A stretch of DNA of 64,000 nt from Sisyra terminalis (lineage: Eukaryota > Arthropoda > Insecta > Neuroptera > Sisyridae). The DNA lies in NCBI GenBank assembly GCA_958496175.1, contig OY292277.1, forward strand, positions 25,587,282-25,651,281, read 5' to 3'. How positions within the stretch are numbered: position 1 is the first letter of the stretch; every line of letters begins with the position of its first letter. The notes under the pieces are model-generated. The model was not told where the DNA came from and did no database searches. It worked only from the letters and a program-made list of their open reading frames with translations. A program made the translations under genes and the position numbers. Shown here piece after piece: positions 23,275 to 36,294 of this stretch.

Positions 23275-25146
23275 AATTAACAATTACATTATATTTTGAT
23301 AGTTGTTTAGAACAGTTTTAAGACATTTAAAGTTCTTTTTAGATCATGGGTATTAGGTCGATTGCAGTTATTCAAAAAACAATAATATGATAATACTTAT
23401 TACTGATTTACAGTAAAATAAAAAAAATGCGTGGAAAAATATTTTTTTCCTCGGTAACATTCCTCTTTTTGGCCATACGTTAAAAATGTCAACTGTTGAA
23501 CAAATCAATAACTTGCCTCTTTAACGTTTATGTACTACGACATTCTTTTTGGTTTGCATATAGCTAGGTAAAAGTTTCTAAAAAGAAAATTAATTCCATG
23601 CAAAAATAGTATATCTGCGTTTCAAAGAAATTAAATTTTCTCAATTCAAAAATATCCATAAGCTCTCATGATCCTCTACAAATTACATGTGAACAAAACT
23701 TTTCTCATACATTCATTTTATTCACTATAGTACCCATAAATCCTCTTACCTACCTAAAAAGGAATCTCACACATTTTTCATTGGTCGTCTTTATTAAAAA
23801 TAGACGTCGAAGACATAAGATTGCATTCGGTTTACAAGAAAAGACGAGGTTTCAAAAATCCTCCACTAAAATTCCATATAGGAGATAGTATACTCCGTAG
23901 TATATGAAATCTCCGAAATAAGGTTGTAATTTATTTCATTTTTACCGAACAAGCGAATGCATGAATAATGGACGTTAAAAAGTCATTATTTTTTTTTCGA
24001 GGGAGTCGATTTTGAAAAATAACGCTCATAAATAATTTAATCATGGCATGAATTACGAGCAGTTCTTTAAGCTTTGTTCAAAGCTATTTTTATAAATAAA
24101 TACATTTTATCGTCCCACTATTCTCGAGCAGAAAGGTTCTCTAATAATTACAGTATATTCTACTTTAAATAAATAAAAAAGGGTGAGCAATACTGTGAAC
24201 CTTTTTCATTATGAATTAATTTCAAAACTTCCAAACTGTTGTAATATCGAGACACAAATAATTCCTAATTAGCAAATTGGTTTTCGTGACCATTCATTTC
24301 AGTATTATCTCGTGGGGATAATTTTGATTAATTTATTAAGTTGTATTTGGATAATTGGATATTTCTCCCTCGATCGCATTTAACAATATAAATAGATATG
24401 GAAATATTAACTATACATAAACGCCCTCCACGTCAATATTGCGTAAATAATTTGAAAAATAAGTTTTATTCAAGTTAAGGATGTAGTCGCTTTTCAATCA
24501 AGGGATCATGTCTGCATTTCAATTACTTTCTACATTTTACAGGGTTGAAAAGTCTAGAGCTTTTCAGCTTTATTTTAATATAAATTCATGTTTTCATAAA
24601 ATTCATTCAGTAACCTATATATTTTTTTTACATTCAAGATACATACATAATTTAAATATAAATTTTATTCTTATTTCAAAACCAATTTACAAAAGTGCTT
24701 ATCTTTTATTCTTAAATAATTTATTTTAGCTTAGGCTACAGTGTTAAGGTTCTCTAAATCTCGTCCTGGTGAACCAAAATAAAAAAAATATATTTAAAAA
24801 TGACATGAAAAATGTAAATGTTGTATTTATTAAAAGTTTCAAGTTTTATTTTAGGAGAAAATTACAATGCTTTTCAGCTATAATTTTTCATCAGTTCTTC
24901 AAATAAAATTTCCTAGTAAATATCTCCTGATTTTATATTGTACAATTTTTCAAATAATCATGTCGTTATACTTGTAGTTATACTAAATTGGTTTTGTATA
25001 TTTTTAATTTGTTAGGTTCTAATTGTCAATGGGACCTTTAACGGCGTGGTTTTCCCCTTGCCTTCCACATTCCTCTTGAAGATTTTCACCAACTTCTGAG
25101 TTAGTTTTCTAGACCCAGGGGAAAAAGTGTCTTGCACAGTATAGAC
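23275..25146. other. Non-coding stretch
   Basis: A GC-richer patch at 25020-25140 is open on the minus strand for about 38 codons (KLTQKLVKIFKRNVEG) next to the hAT insertion at 25147. It could be a transposon coding scrap, but it is too short to call. Confidence 0.3.
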
Positions 25147-25346
25147 CAGTGCTTCTCAACTGAGGTACGTGACTTCTTAGAAGACCCTGGAGCTAGGGAG
25201 CCGCAAAAATATTACTATAATAATAGTTATTTAATAGTTCATAAAAGTACTATTGGTTCCTTAGGTCTAAAATTTTTGGTGAGTAGAACTTTGATTTTTT
25301 TTTCTGATTTAGGGAGCCGTAGTGTGAAAAGGTTTGAGAAGCACTA
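25147..25346. mobile_element. hAT MITE, 200 bp, with 8-bp target duplication
   Basis: The element begins CAGTGCTTCTCAACTGAGG and ends AAAGGTTTGAGAAGCACTA, inverted copies of each other. Flanking octamers GTATAGAC (25139-25146) and GTATAAAC (25347-25354) differ at one base. Length, termini and duplication size are all diagnostic of non-autonomous hAT elements. No coding sequence remains. Confidence 0.85.
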
Positions 25347-25354
25347 GTATAAAC

Positions 25355-28300
25355 TACGTTATAATCACTATATTTCTTTTAACTGAATATGTTTTGTATC
25401 TCAATAAATAAAGTACGTATCATAATTTAATCAATTTTCGTTGATAAAATTTACTAAAACTACGCCACGTTTATATTTTTCGAAATTTTCCATCACATAG
25501 TTGCAAAATTAGATAAAAGGAGTTTTTATCTATAAACTACAAGCGTTTAAAGATATAGAACTCTTTAATGATCCTGTATGATTTAATTACTGTTTAATTC
25601 ATTTATTTGTCTAACTTCCATAATATATAAGTAAAATATTTCATTTTCATCCGGTAAGAACCTTCATTGTCAACAAATATGTCTTCAAAATAGATGATTC
25701 ATTTTTCTCATAATTCTGGATCATTAGTACAAATTCCTACATATGAGTTTTCGAGTTGTACAAAACAGAACAAGACAAAAAATAACACTAATGGACCATT
25801 TGTATATTACGGTGTGACGTGGGCTTCAATTTTTGTTTCTAATTTGTATATTGTTTTGTTTTTCTTAACAAAACGAGGAGCTCAAAAATGGCAAATTATG
25901 TCTTAGATATTTTATTAGTTACCATTTACAGTAGAATTTGAAGTACGCATACCATATACTTTGAAAATTCCCTGATTTTAAAAAACTGCATTTAGATGGT
26001 AGATACATTTATCAAAACAAATACAAATAAAATTGAACTTAAGTCGTACATATTCTGTTTTGTCATACAGCCCTTCTGCAGAGTATTTCTTCAACAATGA
26101 TCTAAACAAAATGTTTTACAAAAGATAGAAACCTGAAGAAATAAACATAAGATAATTAGTTTGCAATGCAACCGCATTTAGCTGAAAAACATTTAGACTA
26201 AGTTTAACCGATGTGGTGTATTCATTACCCACAACTTCAATTACATTTGTAATTTTTGATGAGAATCATAGTTTACGCATACGTAAATCTATATACGCAA
26301 TTCGTGTTGTTTATATTATAATAATTATGATACTCTTAAAGGTTTCTTATTTTCGGGAAAAACAGTCATTCGAGGAATTCAATCCGATAAAATGGTTAGA
26401 AATGTATTTCATTATTTGTAGGCGTCTTTTAGTAGTTTGATACAATACTTGAAATAACCGTTTGTTGTTAAAATGATCAACTAGCCTCCTCTTACTATCT
26501 GTTAGCCCAGATTGCAGTAAATCGTGGAAAAGCTTTTCCCCTTAAGTAAGAAAGTATAAAATTTCATTTAGGAATGGGAAGAAGCCTAATTAAATAAAAC
26601 TAGTATTATAAAGCTAGCTCTACATTTTGTTTTTGGAAATAAAAAAAAGAAACCATTGTGCAAACAATTGGTATACTTCAGCGTTTTTAAGTAACTAATA
26701 ATCTTTAGGGACACTTTGTAACTATAGTCATAGATAATGAATAGGCAAAATAAAGTTAGTTTTTTGATTTTTGCCTCAATTATATATTAGCTTTAATTTG
26801 ATTGGTCCCAATGATTGTAAAATTCGCTAGGGTCCGTACATACAGAGAATTTTATAAATTACCGAATTTTGGTATGATTGCATATGTAAATGAGATTTGA
26901 GTGGATTAGAAACTTTTGGTCATTAGAACTGAAATGGTTTAATAACAAACTAAATCTTTAAGATATTTCTTCTAAAGATATCTGTCTAAAGATACTTAAG
27001 ATTCTGACGTTCATTATTGAGGTACTAAGAACATAGTACAAAGTTGCGATGTTAGATACCTGAAACCTCACGAAACACCAACATATTTTTTTTTTCAAAA
27101 CATTGTAAAAAAGGCTAATTACGTAATTCGCGAATAACTTCAGTTTAATTTCATTTTAATGAAAATTTTATCGATTGACTCTCAGAAAAATGTCTGGCAT
27201 GCAATTAATTGCTGTTCTGATCAATTAATTAATAATTGGCTAATAATTAGAAAATGATTGTCGAATTATAATTTTAACCGCATTTAACTCAAAGTTGTAA
27301 TTTTTTTAATGGTTGTTGGATGAAGGAGGTTGAGGAAATAAAATTATCGATTCGTATTGATGGGACCAAGTGGTTCGTTTTTGTTGCAGTTTTTTTTTTG
27401 TCGTTGTGCAATTAGATATTATGAAGATCACGACGACGAGGACTTGGATGGAAAGACACACGGAGAACGTTGACTTCTTCGCGGCCAAGAACAGATGTCA
27501 TCATACAGAACATTATGTAGATAGGTGTTCTCTTCTTCGATATGTGTTGACTGAAACTTGGAATCTTCGACGAGATATTTTGTGGTTGGGTAACGGGAGC
27601 AAACCAAGAGAGTAAACGGAATCAATGTGGAATTCTTTCGCTTTTAAGATCAACCAATGCTTTGTGGTCACGTTAACAAAATACATCATCAATTTAATAA
27701 AAATACTAAACGGTAGATTTACGTGATGTATTATATATCACTCCATAAGGAAGACGTTTGGATTTTTGCCAATTTGACACCCAATTTGGAGCTCCAACTA
27801 AATGTTTGATACCCAATTGAAATATACTTTTTTCAGAAAGAGAATGTTATAATATTGCGAAATTACAGTGCTTTCGAGGAGAAACAATAAATCGTAAAAT
27901 CTTGGCAGACCGTTAAACCTCACGTTACAAATACCACATTATATCTTAGTTTTTTCTACTTTTTTTATTAACGCGAGGCAAAAATGAATCTTGTATTACT
28001 TTACAAATATGTGTTTGCAAATAATTTCCAATATACAAAAGTATACATCGGTTAGATACTTATTATTGACACTAAGCAAAAGCATACAACAAAAAAATAT
28101 TCTAAATGTTTAAAATACCAAGTGTAATCTAATATATCTACATATTTACCAAGTAAAAGAATAATTAGCATTTAAAAAAATACTTTTTTTATGAATGCAT
28201 GCAATACCATTAAAATAATTCCTACCACACAGAATTTTAATTCATTAATCAATATAGACATATAAAAATATGTAATATTTGCGTCTTCAAAATCGCAAAT

Positions 28301-28404
28301 CTTTAAAAATTTTTTACTGATTTCTATGAAATTTTTCAAATCGTTGAATTCATTTACGCGTATTTTTAGTAAATCGGAAGGCTCAGTAGTCTCACATCAA
28401 CAGG
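25355..28404. other. Non-coding; candidate regulatory patch and a GC-richer block
   Basis: Bases 27200-27250 hold five TAAT-type cores in 50 bases (GCAATTAATTGC, TCAATTAATTAATAATTGG, TAATAATTAG). Bases 27380-27620 are GC-richer and open on both strands. The minus frame has a signal-peptide-like run (VCLSIQVLVVVIFIISNC) but no in-frame ATG, so I do not call a gene. Confidence 0.35.
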
Positions 28405-28690
28405 CACAGTGAAGGATGCTGTGGATTGGCAAAGGGTGTTTTTATCGTTATTTTTGTGCCAAAATCGATATTTTCAGAAAGTAAACGATTTTTCTCACAG
28501 CTTAATTGAAAAATGTATCTATATCTTGAAAGTAAGTAACAAAAAGTACAACAAAGGATGCTCCGGGTTACTAAGTGAGGTATTTTTATTAATCTTCGAT
28601 CATGTTTCTTTCAGAATTAAATTTATTTATTTACAGCGTTTATAGATAGCAAAAAGTAGAAGGAAAACGTCTGCCGGGTTCAACTAGGTA
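28405..28690 (+). repeat. Dispersed repeat with internal subunits of about 130-140 bp, copy 1
   Basis: CACAGTGAAGGATGCTGTGG at 28406 recurs as AAAGGATGCTCCGGGTTA at 28553 and more weakly near 28660, so the element looks like two to three diverged subunits. The region between contains GTTATTTTTGTGCCAAAAT and TTAATTGAAAAATGTAT. The inverse copy at 47160-47400 has the same order and similar subunit spacing. Confidence 0.55.
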
Positions 28691-28699
28691 TATAAAAGC

Positions 28700-31600
28700 A
28701 GGTAAAAATTCAGCAGCCATTTTCACTTCTTTTTTTCTAAAACATTTGTACTATCTTTGTCATCCCCTTAGAAGGTTCAATCGCCTGATTTGGGAGGGGG
28801 AGGGTGGCAATAGCACCCCTTTAGATACATTAGAAGTATACTGTGGAATATTTTTTAAACATTTTCATTAAATATTTTCATCTGAAAGTAACTTAAGTAG
28901 CAAAATATAAAGAAACAAGTATCTTAGAGCCAAGTACCTAATTGTATTTTATTAATTGCCCTTATTTCTACGATATTTTACACAGAAATAATATGATAGA
29001 TCTAAATTCAAGTTATAATTATGAATAAAGTATTAGGTTGTTTTGGCTACTTTAAAAAGTCGCGTTAGTAAGGCCATATTGCAACACTAGCGCCTCTAGG
29101 ATTAAAAGAGTCCACTAGTTAATTTAATTCTTACTATGTACACAACTTAGATTTTAATAATAATGTTTTGAACCACCGAGCTGTAATATAGAGGACTCAT
29201 GTTTAGCTTTTTAACCTTGTATTATTTTTTCAAATGTATTTCAACGAATTCTGTCGAAATGGTTGTCGTCACTATGTGAATGATTAACTTAGGTAGACAG
29301 AAATAGAATCTCCGAAATTTGAGATGAAATGATGATCCATGATGAAAACATTGGGTAAATACAACAGGAGTACTCTATATTGTATCTCTATGAGCAGGGA
29401 CGCTGTTCCTTCAAACAATGTTTCGAAAATTAAATTAGCACCCAAACATAGATTTTATTAAAAAAAAAGTTCTTGAAAAACAATCTTAATACTCTTAAAC
29501 AAACGTGGACTTTGTGATCAGACCTGAATTTGTGGGTGAGAACACACCTAACACGTCTTTTTTATTTAATGTTCCATTTATTAGGTCATTTCTCGTTAAA
29601 TATTCTACGCGTTAAAGATGGAAAAGTTAACAGTATTCTTCTTCAGTCACAGGTTTCATTGAATTTTTTTAAACACAAAAAAATTGTCCAATTTTCGTAA
29701 CAATTCCTATATAATCGAAAAAATGCCTATTATTTAGTAGGTGTTTCCGGCAACGAATTAGGCACCTTTCGATAAGATCTCCGAGAGAGTTTGTGGCTCG
29801 TAAACTTCCACAAGGCCTTTCAACCAAACAATAAAACCACGAAAAAAAACGGGAGCTCAATCAGAAATCTAAGTCAAGTCAAATTAAAAATGATATAGTG
29901 ATTAATTCTAGCGTAATTCATCATGGAAATGCGGCGAAAAATCTGAATTATTCCCGGAATTTGAGATGTTATCGACAAATTGTTCGAATTAGAAGTTTCA
30001 TGTTTTGGAAATTATAAATTTTGTGTTCGTAATTATCTGGATATTATCTCTTCATGGTGAACATATTTTATTGTAATAGCCATTTAGCGTTTCTTTTTCT
30101 ATTACAATTCGTTCCACATTCGTCTTTCGTATTTCTCTGTTTCTTTTCGGATGAATAACTATTTTGAATTTGACGCTAAAAACTAGAAATTAAAAACGGA
30201 CTGGGAGACCGATATCCTTTTGTAATCTATCTTTATGCAAGGATACGTCCATTCTTCCAATTTTTACACAATATGGACCGTTTTTATTTTCGTATAAAAT
30301 ATACCTATGTGTGGAACGACACGACAGCAAAAGCGAAGCGAAAGAAGAAAAAAAACCTTCAAAGCTTTCACGTAAAATTAATCGTTCCACCCGGATTTTT
30401 TGCAACCACCTTCCACTAGTCCCACTATTTGTACGAGTATTTATCGTTCAAATCTGGCAACTATTGTATGCTTTTTCTATTCAAAATCAGAAAGGTGGAT
30501 AAAAGAAAATGATGCACCTGAATGCATTGGAAATAAATAGGGATCATATAATATATTGGTTAGATTTACTTTTCTATTCTAAAAGATCTTATTTTTTTTT
30601 CGGGTCAGTTTCGAATACCTGTTATCCTCCTTTTCATCGAATTTTGTTCAAATTTTTAAGAATAAAGGTGCCAGTTTTGAACGTAACAAAATTACGCCAA
30701 AAGCAAAAACTCTGCTAATAAAACGAACGTTTGAAATAAAATATTATATAGCCCATAAAACAGTTTCGAATAAAATAGTTTTTTTTTTTTTATATTAGAA
30801 ACTTTAAAAAACGACCCTTGAGAAAAAGTATAAAATCTTTATAAAGAGTCAAATTTATGATCGATTTTTCAAATTCCAATAAGAAAAAATAAATAAATAA
30901 AAAAGTACATAAAAATGTATGTTTCATTCATTATGAGAATTACGACTTTTTCGGTTTAAAATGCTTTAAAAATTTAAGCTTTATAAAGCTCTGTGAAAAG
31001 CTCTAAACTTAATAATTTTACACACTGTAACAGAGATTAAAATTTTTAATATCTACATCATATGTCAGATTATTCTAATTTATTACTGTTCCAAATGTCT
31101 GCGATTATTTAAAAAAATAATAACATAAATTTAGAAAGACATTTTTAAAGCAATTTGTTTACATTTTTTCAGGCTAAAGTCAATAAAGTTCGCTAATTTA
31201 AATTAAAAGATAAGAATTTATTGTTATCTTTAAGAAAGTGTACAACTTACAAACAATAATTCAATTTTTTATATAACTACACTTTTTATTAAATCCTCTT
31301 TTCTTGATGTTTTGTTAAATTTATCATTAGTCGGTATATTAAAATATGTGTCAGCTTAAAGTATACTTAGGTATTGGATATATCATAATACAAAGTGTAG
31401 CCAAAAAATCCATACATAGAAAGATTTAATCACCTGGATTTGACAAAGTTTAACAAAATAAGCATTCGGTTTGCAAAATATTAATTTAACGAATTATGAA
31501 AAGTATAATACTTTTATAGGCTCCGTTTGCTGAACAGAATGATACTAGGATTAGTCATTTTCTACAAATATGAATTAATTGGTATTGATAATTTAAATTT

Positions 31601-34198
31601 AGGAACTTATATTTGTGGTTTGTGAAGCTCTAGAAAGCTTTCCAATTTAGATTTTAGTTACATTCTGACAAAATAATTACCAAATATAACCTATAAATTA
31701 AACTATGGAAAATGTAACTAAGGTTTGTAAAATCATATTGACCAAAACTAACTCTAACATTTAAGAGGTTTATTTGAATGAGGAATAATATACGAGTATT
31801 GTAATTAATTCAATACGTTCCAAGACTCAAGAAAAATAGAGCTAGTGGAAGTTTTTCTCGTAAAGTTATTGCAAGTCCCTGGTTATTTATCTATCGCAAA
31901 TGTCTACAGAATATGTAGATTTGTAAGATTAAAGTTATAAGATTATGTAAAATATAAAACTAAAAAATAATTAAAGGGTTCAATAATATGATTGTTATAG
32001 TACAAAATTATTATCTAGCGAAAACTGCTGATGATTTACTTACTAACATTTTCAAGTTTTTACTCAAGTAGCCATATTGTGTTCTTGGTAGAAAGGGGTA
32101 GAGAGATAACGGAAAGTAAGAGACAAAAAAGAGAGAGAATCGGTATTTAATATTACTTCTTATCTACAGAAATTTCATATTAATAACAGGGTTAAGCGAT
32201 ATTGGTGACCTTTGTTGCAAGTTCCGTGCAGGCACGAATTTAGAGTTTTACTGAAAAGGCCGAAAGAAGCTTGAATAAAAGGAAGTTTGGGATCAAATTT
32301 ATGTATTCTGTCCGGAAAGTTCGAGCCTATTTTCGTTAAGTAGCATAAAGATAAGTCTGAATTTTCCACTGAAAAATCTAAAAAAATTTGGAAAGAATAA
32401 ATTTTTAAGTTGTTTGAAAGATAAAGAAAGCTTACAGAACATAATGGCGATTAAGGTTTATAAAAAGATTTTTAACCAGGGTGTATTACACAAGTTACCG
32501 AATAGAAAAAAAAATGACGTCATCAGAAATATTTTGAAATGCGAATCAGTTGGAATATATACCCGTATTGTATAGAGATTAAATAATTGGTACAATTGGT
32601 ATTTTAGTATAAGGTATTGTAACCACAATTACACTTAAACTTTGAAAAATAATGTACGTCTCCAATTAACATTTCGATATATTGTTACCAAAGCTACCAA
32701 CAGTTATGAATTTGAATTTCTTCTGAAGACGTAACTTTCCTAAATATTCTGATTGGTTGTGAGCCCATGAGGCCAGCTGTGTATTTTATAAACCTTGAGT
32801 AGCAAATATATAATTTAACAATATTTAACCAAAATTTAATTGTATTGATTATCAATTTTCTTTCGAAACTGGTACGAACATTCCGGGTGACCTGATACTT
32901 TTCAGGAAATTGCTCCCAAATAAATATTTTTGTATTTATAGGATTAACAAATAATGAGCCACTTTACTCATTATTAAAATAATGAATTATTAAAATAATA
33001 GAAGCTAGGTAATGATGTTTTTTGATGGTTGCAACTAAATTGCCCGATTAAAATAAGCCAGTTTATTTTTTATTTATTAATGAGAAATTGTACGCATTAA
33101 TATATTTCCATTAAGATCTACAGTTTAAGAAATTGTGGTCAAAATACTATCTTACAATTGACAAATATTGCTAGCTATAGTGAATGTACACTTTTTCTAT
33201 CTCTCCTTCTTTTCTTTCTATCTCTTTCTACCGAGAGGGCAACACGAGTTTTAGAGTGAAATATTGAGAAGAGAAATGCATATGCTGCTATTACTACTAC
33301 CACTACCTACTACTAGTACTTCTACTGCTATCAACTCTATACTGTCACTATGCTTTTTGCATGGTTTTGACGCTCTAGAGTGAACGTATTGCATAAATGC
33401 CATGATAAATATAAATTTTAATTTTCTTTCAATTTGCCGAATGCTCCTACCTCTTCTAGAGCTTATTAGTAAAAAATATATTCCATACATTTTCTCCTCT
33501 GCAAGAAGTCATATGGAGCAAAGCCGAATAGTTCTAAAGATTGCCACGAGAGAACGCTGATTAAAAAAAAAGGTAAAAAAGTGGGAGTCCGATGGCTGTC
33601 ATAATATTTTTAACTGATTTATGGCCAGATTTATTCCAGTCATAAAAGCTCTTTGATTTGATGCCGGTTTTTAACCGTAGATTATTTATTAGAGCTTTAT
33701 TAGTAGGCCTACTAATAGACGAGTAGTCTGTAGCGTTACGGTCAAATTTTGTGATGAATTTTATAATATTTTTCGGTTTAGAGATTACAACAAATTCTTT
33801 GTCACTAATAACCTTGATTAAATGACAATAAATAACCGCTACATAGTATTAGAATATTTCAGTCATTTTTGCTTATAAAGTTGAGTTCTTTAATAAAACT
33901 ATATTATTTTCCACAAAATGTATTTATAGTTCCTTAAAAAGGTAAATTTTACTCAAAAATCAGTCCTTATTGCAAAACTTTCTGTTTTCGAGACACCATA
34001 GAAGAACATTCTCGGAAACAATTTAAGGAACTTATCGAATGTGTTTTACCAAAAAGTATCATTCAAAATTATTGAAATCTTTTTAACAATAAATCCATTA
34101 CGGAAATGAAATCCATCATGAAAATTAAGAAAATGAAGCTTATGGTTTAGTAAAATTAGTAGAATGTAACAAATGACGTATGTTCAGACTATGGTCGA
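28700..34198. other. Long non-coding stretch
   Basis: No gene supported. A TTAGGTTGTTTTGGC word at 29033 resembles a mariner terminus but lacks a partner. The minus frame at 29669-29860 (NSLGDLIERCLIRCRKHLL) could be a transposase tail scrap. Segments at 32070-32150 and, inverted, 33185-33262 share a TTCTCGGTAGAAAGAGATAG-like word that also appears inverted at 42234-42300. A TAC/TAG-rich simple stretch lies at 33286-33330. Confidence 0.35.
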
Positions 34199-34232
34199 CT
34201 AAGGAAGTCGACAATGGATAGACGAAACGTTA
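34199..34232 (+). other. Second hammerhead-like motif
   Basis: CTAAGGA is followed by AGTCGACAATGGATAGAC, in which GTC can pair with GAC, and then GAAACGTTA. The arrangement (CTAAGGA, stem-loop, GAAAC) matches the motif at 8897-8935 and the hammerhead core, with the same A-for-G change in the third position of CUGANGA. Probably an inactive relic of a ribozyme-bearing retroelement. Confidence 0.33.
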
Positions 34233-36294
34233 TAGATAGATGATTTCATATGATTTTTAGATTGTTTTGCATTTTTTCAGGGTACTGTACGAATTACCAA
34301 AAATCAATCTTCCATGTAAGTATAGGAGAAACTTCTTTTTACTTATTCTTAAGATTTTAATGCCACTTAATAATAACTACCAAAATATTTTAAGGAGAAT
34401 CAGCAATAAAATCTAATTTATCAAAACCATACATAAATGAAAGTTAAATTGAAATTGAGATAATTTTATTTAATATATTTCAACAATTGATATAATATGA
34501 GGATCTATTAAAAACTGTTCGTAGGAAATATTAAAAAAAAAAATAATGGAAAAGAACAAATTTAATTTTTTAAAAAGCAAAACGCTGTAATATTTCAATA
34601 GTTTCATACAAGGAATACAAATTAATTTATTACCTTCCGCGACTTCACAAGCTTACCCGCGAGACATATCAAAGAGAAGAAATCTCCATGTTCTTACAAC
34701 TCCCAAGAAAATAAATCCATAAAATTTCTCGGAAAATATAAAACCAAAAATAAAAGTCTCAATTCTAACCATTTCCAAAATGATGGCCTTGTCGCAATGT
34801 ATTGACCCCCAAAGTCCTTCTGCCGTATTCCAATTACTTCTTTTCATGATCATTCGAAACATTTACATAATAACAATTCGATCGAAATTATTTAACAAAT
34901 TGGCTTCCACCACCACCGATTTTATAATTAATTTCTTTGATTAGAAAAAATAATTAGATTTTTTCGGTCGTTTTTTGCCATAAGCAAACGACGCTCGTCT
35001 AATTGCGAATATTAATTTAGATTTCAAATTTGGATATCAGAAAAAGTCTATTATTTAATTTTAATTAAAATTTATATGGGAAGCTGAAGTTTTATAATTG
35101 CGTACAATGTACATGATAGCATTATTATAAAATAAACACAATGCACGACAAATGAGATTGTTTTAAGAAATAAATATTTAAAATTCCCGCGTTGTCTTAT
35201 TAACTGTAATAATACGTAAATATTGCCTCATAGAAGCTTCTTCCTTTTGTACGGTGCATCTTTTTCATAATATAAAAATTGACTTTTTTCTTGTCGCTTT
35301 AAAAATGCCTGCGGGTGATGAGACAAATGTAATTTGCCAATAAATTTGTTGTGAAAAAATGAGAGGAAAAAAGAAGAAGAATTGAAGCATTGGCAATGCT
35401 TATTATATATATATATATATAGCAATGCTTATATATATGTACGCTCAACATACACTTTTTTCCTCATATTTTCTTTTATATTGACGTTGTATTTTTCTTC
35501 AGGTTAACGTCAAAATAATTACTGTGTTCTAGACAGGAATTTAATGTCTTTAATACTGCATTTCCGTTGGAATTCTGTCTTCTTTTATGTACCTTATACA
35601 GCCGTTGAAGGGTTAAGTGGATTTTTTTGCAATGTCCAGGAAATAAAAATTAATCGTGTTTTTATGGGGACATTAAATTACGTGTTTCTGCCAAACGACT
35701 GCGACTTTTTGAAAGATAAAACATTATTAGAGTTGGAATTAATTTGTGTAAAATTCATGAAATGTGTATCAATTAAGCTGCTTGTTAAGCCGAAACGATT
35801 AATAGTCAATTAATCTTACATTCTCATCTCACAAAAAAATATTTTTTTAAATCCAATTAAACCTGATATTTGCGGTTGCAAAATTTTAAATATATCATTT
35901 TGTCATTTATTCATAATTAGAACATATATGCTCCCATGAATGGACAAGAGTGGTTACTTATCCTTTTCCCCATTCCCCAAGGTTTGTCCTTATCCATTCT
36001 CTAAATTCGAAATTTCTTATTTAAATTACCATTATCCGGTAGATAACACACCTATTTATTCATAAATAACACGCGATAGTGCGACCTAATGGTAGAATTA
36101 AAAAGTACACACCATTACTATCAAAGGTGAGGTTTTTGAGTAATTTTGGAAATTAGTGTCAAAATCATTCAAATTTTCCCAAGTTTCGTTAAATAAATAG
36201 ATCTAATTTATTTCTTATTTTACCAAGTATTGTTTTTTCTGTGTAAAAAATGTGCACGTTATCGACTGATAAATACTTTATCATTTATACCCAA
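34233..36294. other. Non-coding; TA microsatellite
   Basis: A (TA)n tract at about 35403-35421 is flanked by AGCAATGCTTATATATAT. The plus frame at 35544-35813 is mixed in composition but lacks splice or start context. No gene called. Confidence 0.4.

Noticed and set aside
27306..27488. Signal-peptide-like minus frame
   Set aside because: The frame has no ATG (a stop precedes it and the start would be TTG), and the hydrophobic run comes from GTC/GTT-rich antisense of a CGA/CGAC repeat.
29033..29860. A second mariner element starting TTAGGTTGTTTTGGC
   Set aside because: No matching inverted terminus was found, and the minus-strand frame inside is too short and unlike known transposase motifs.
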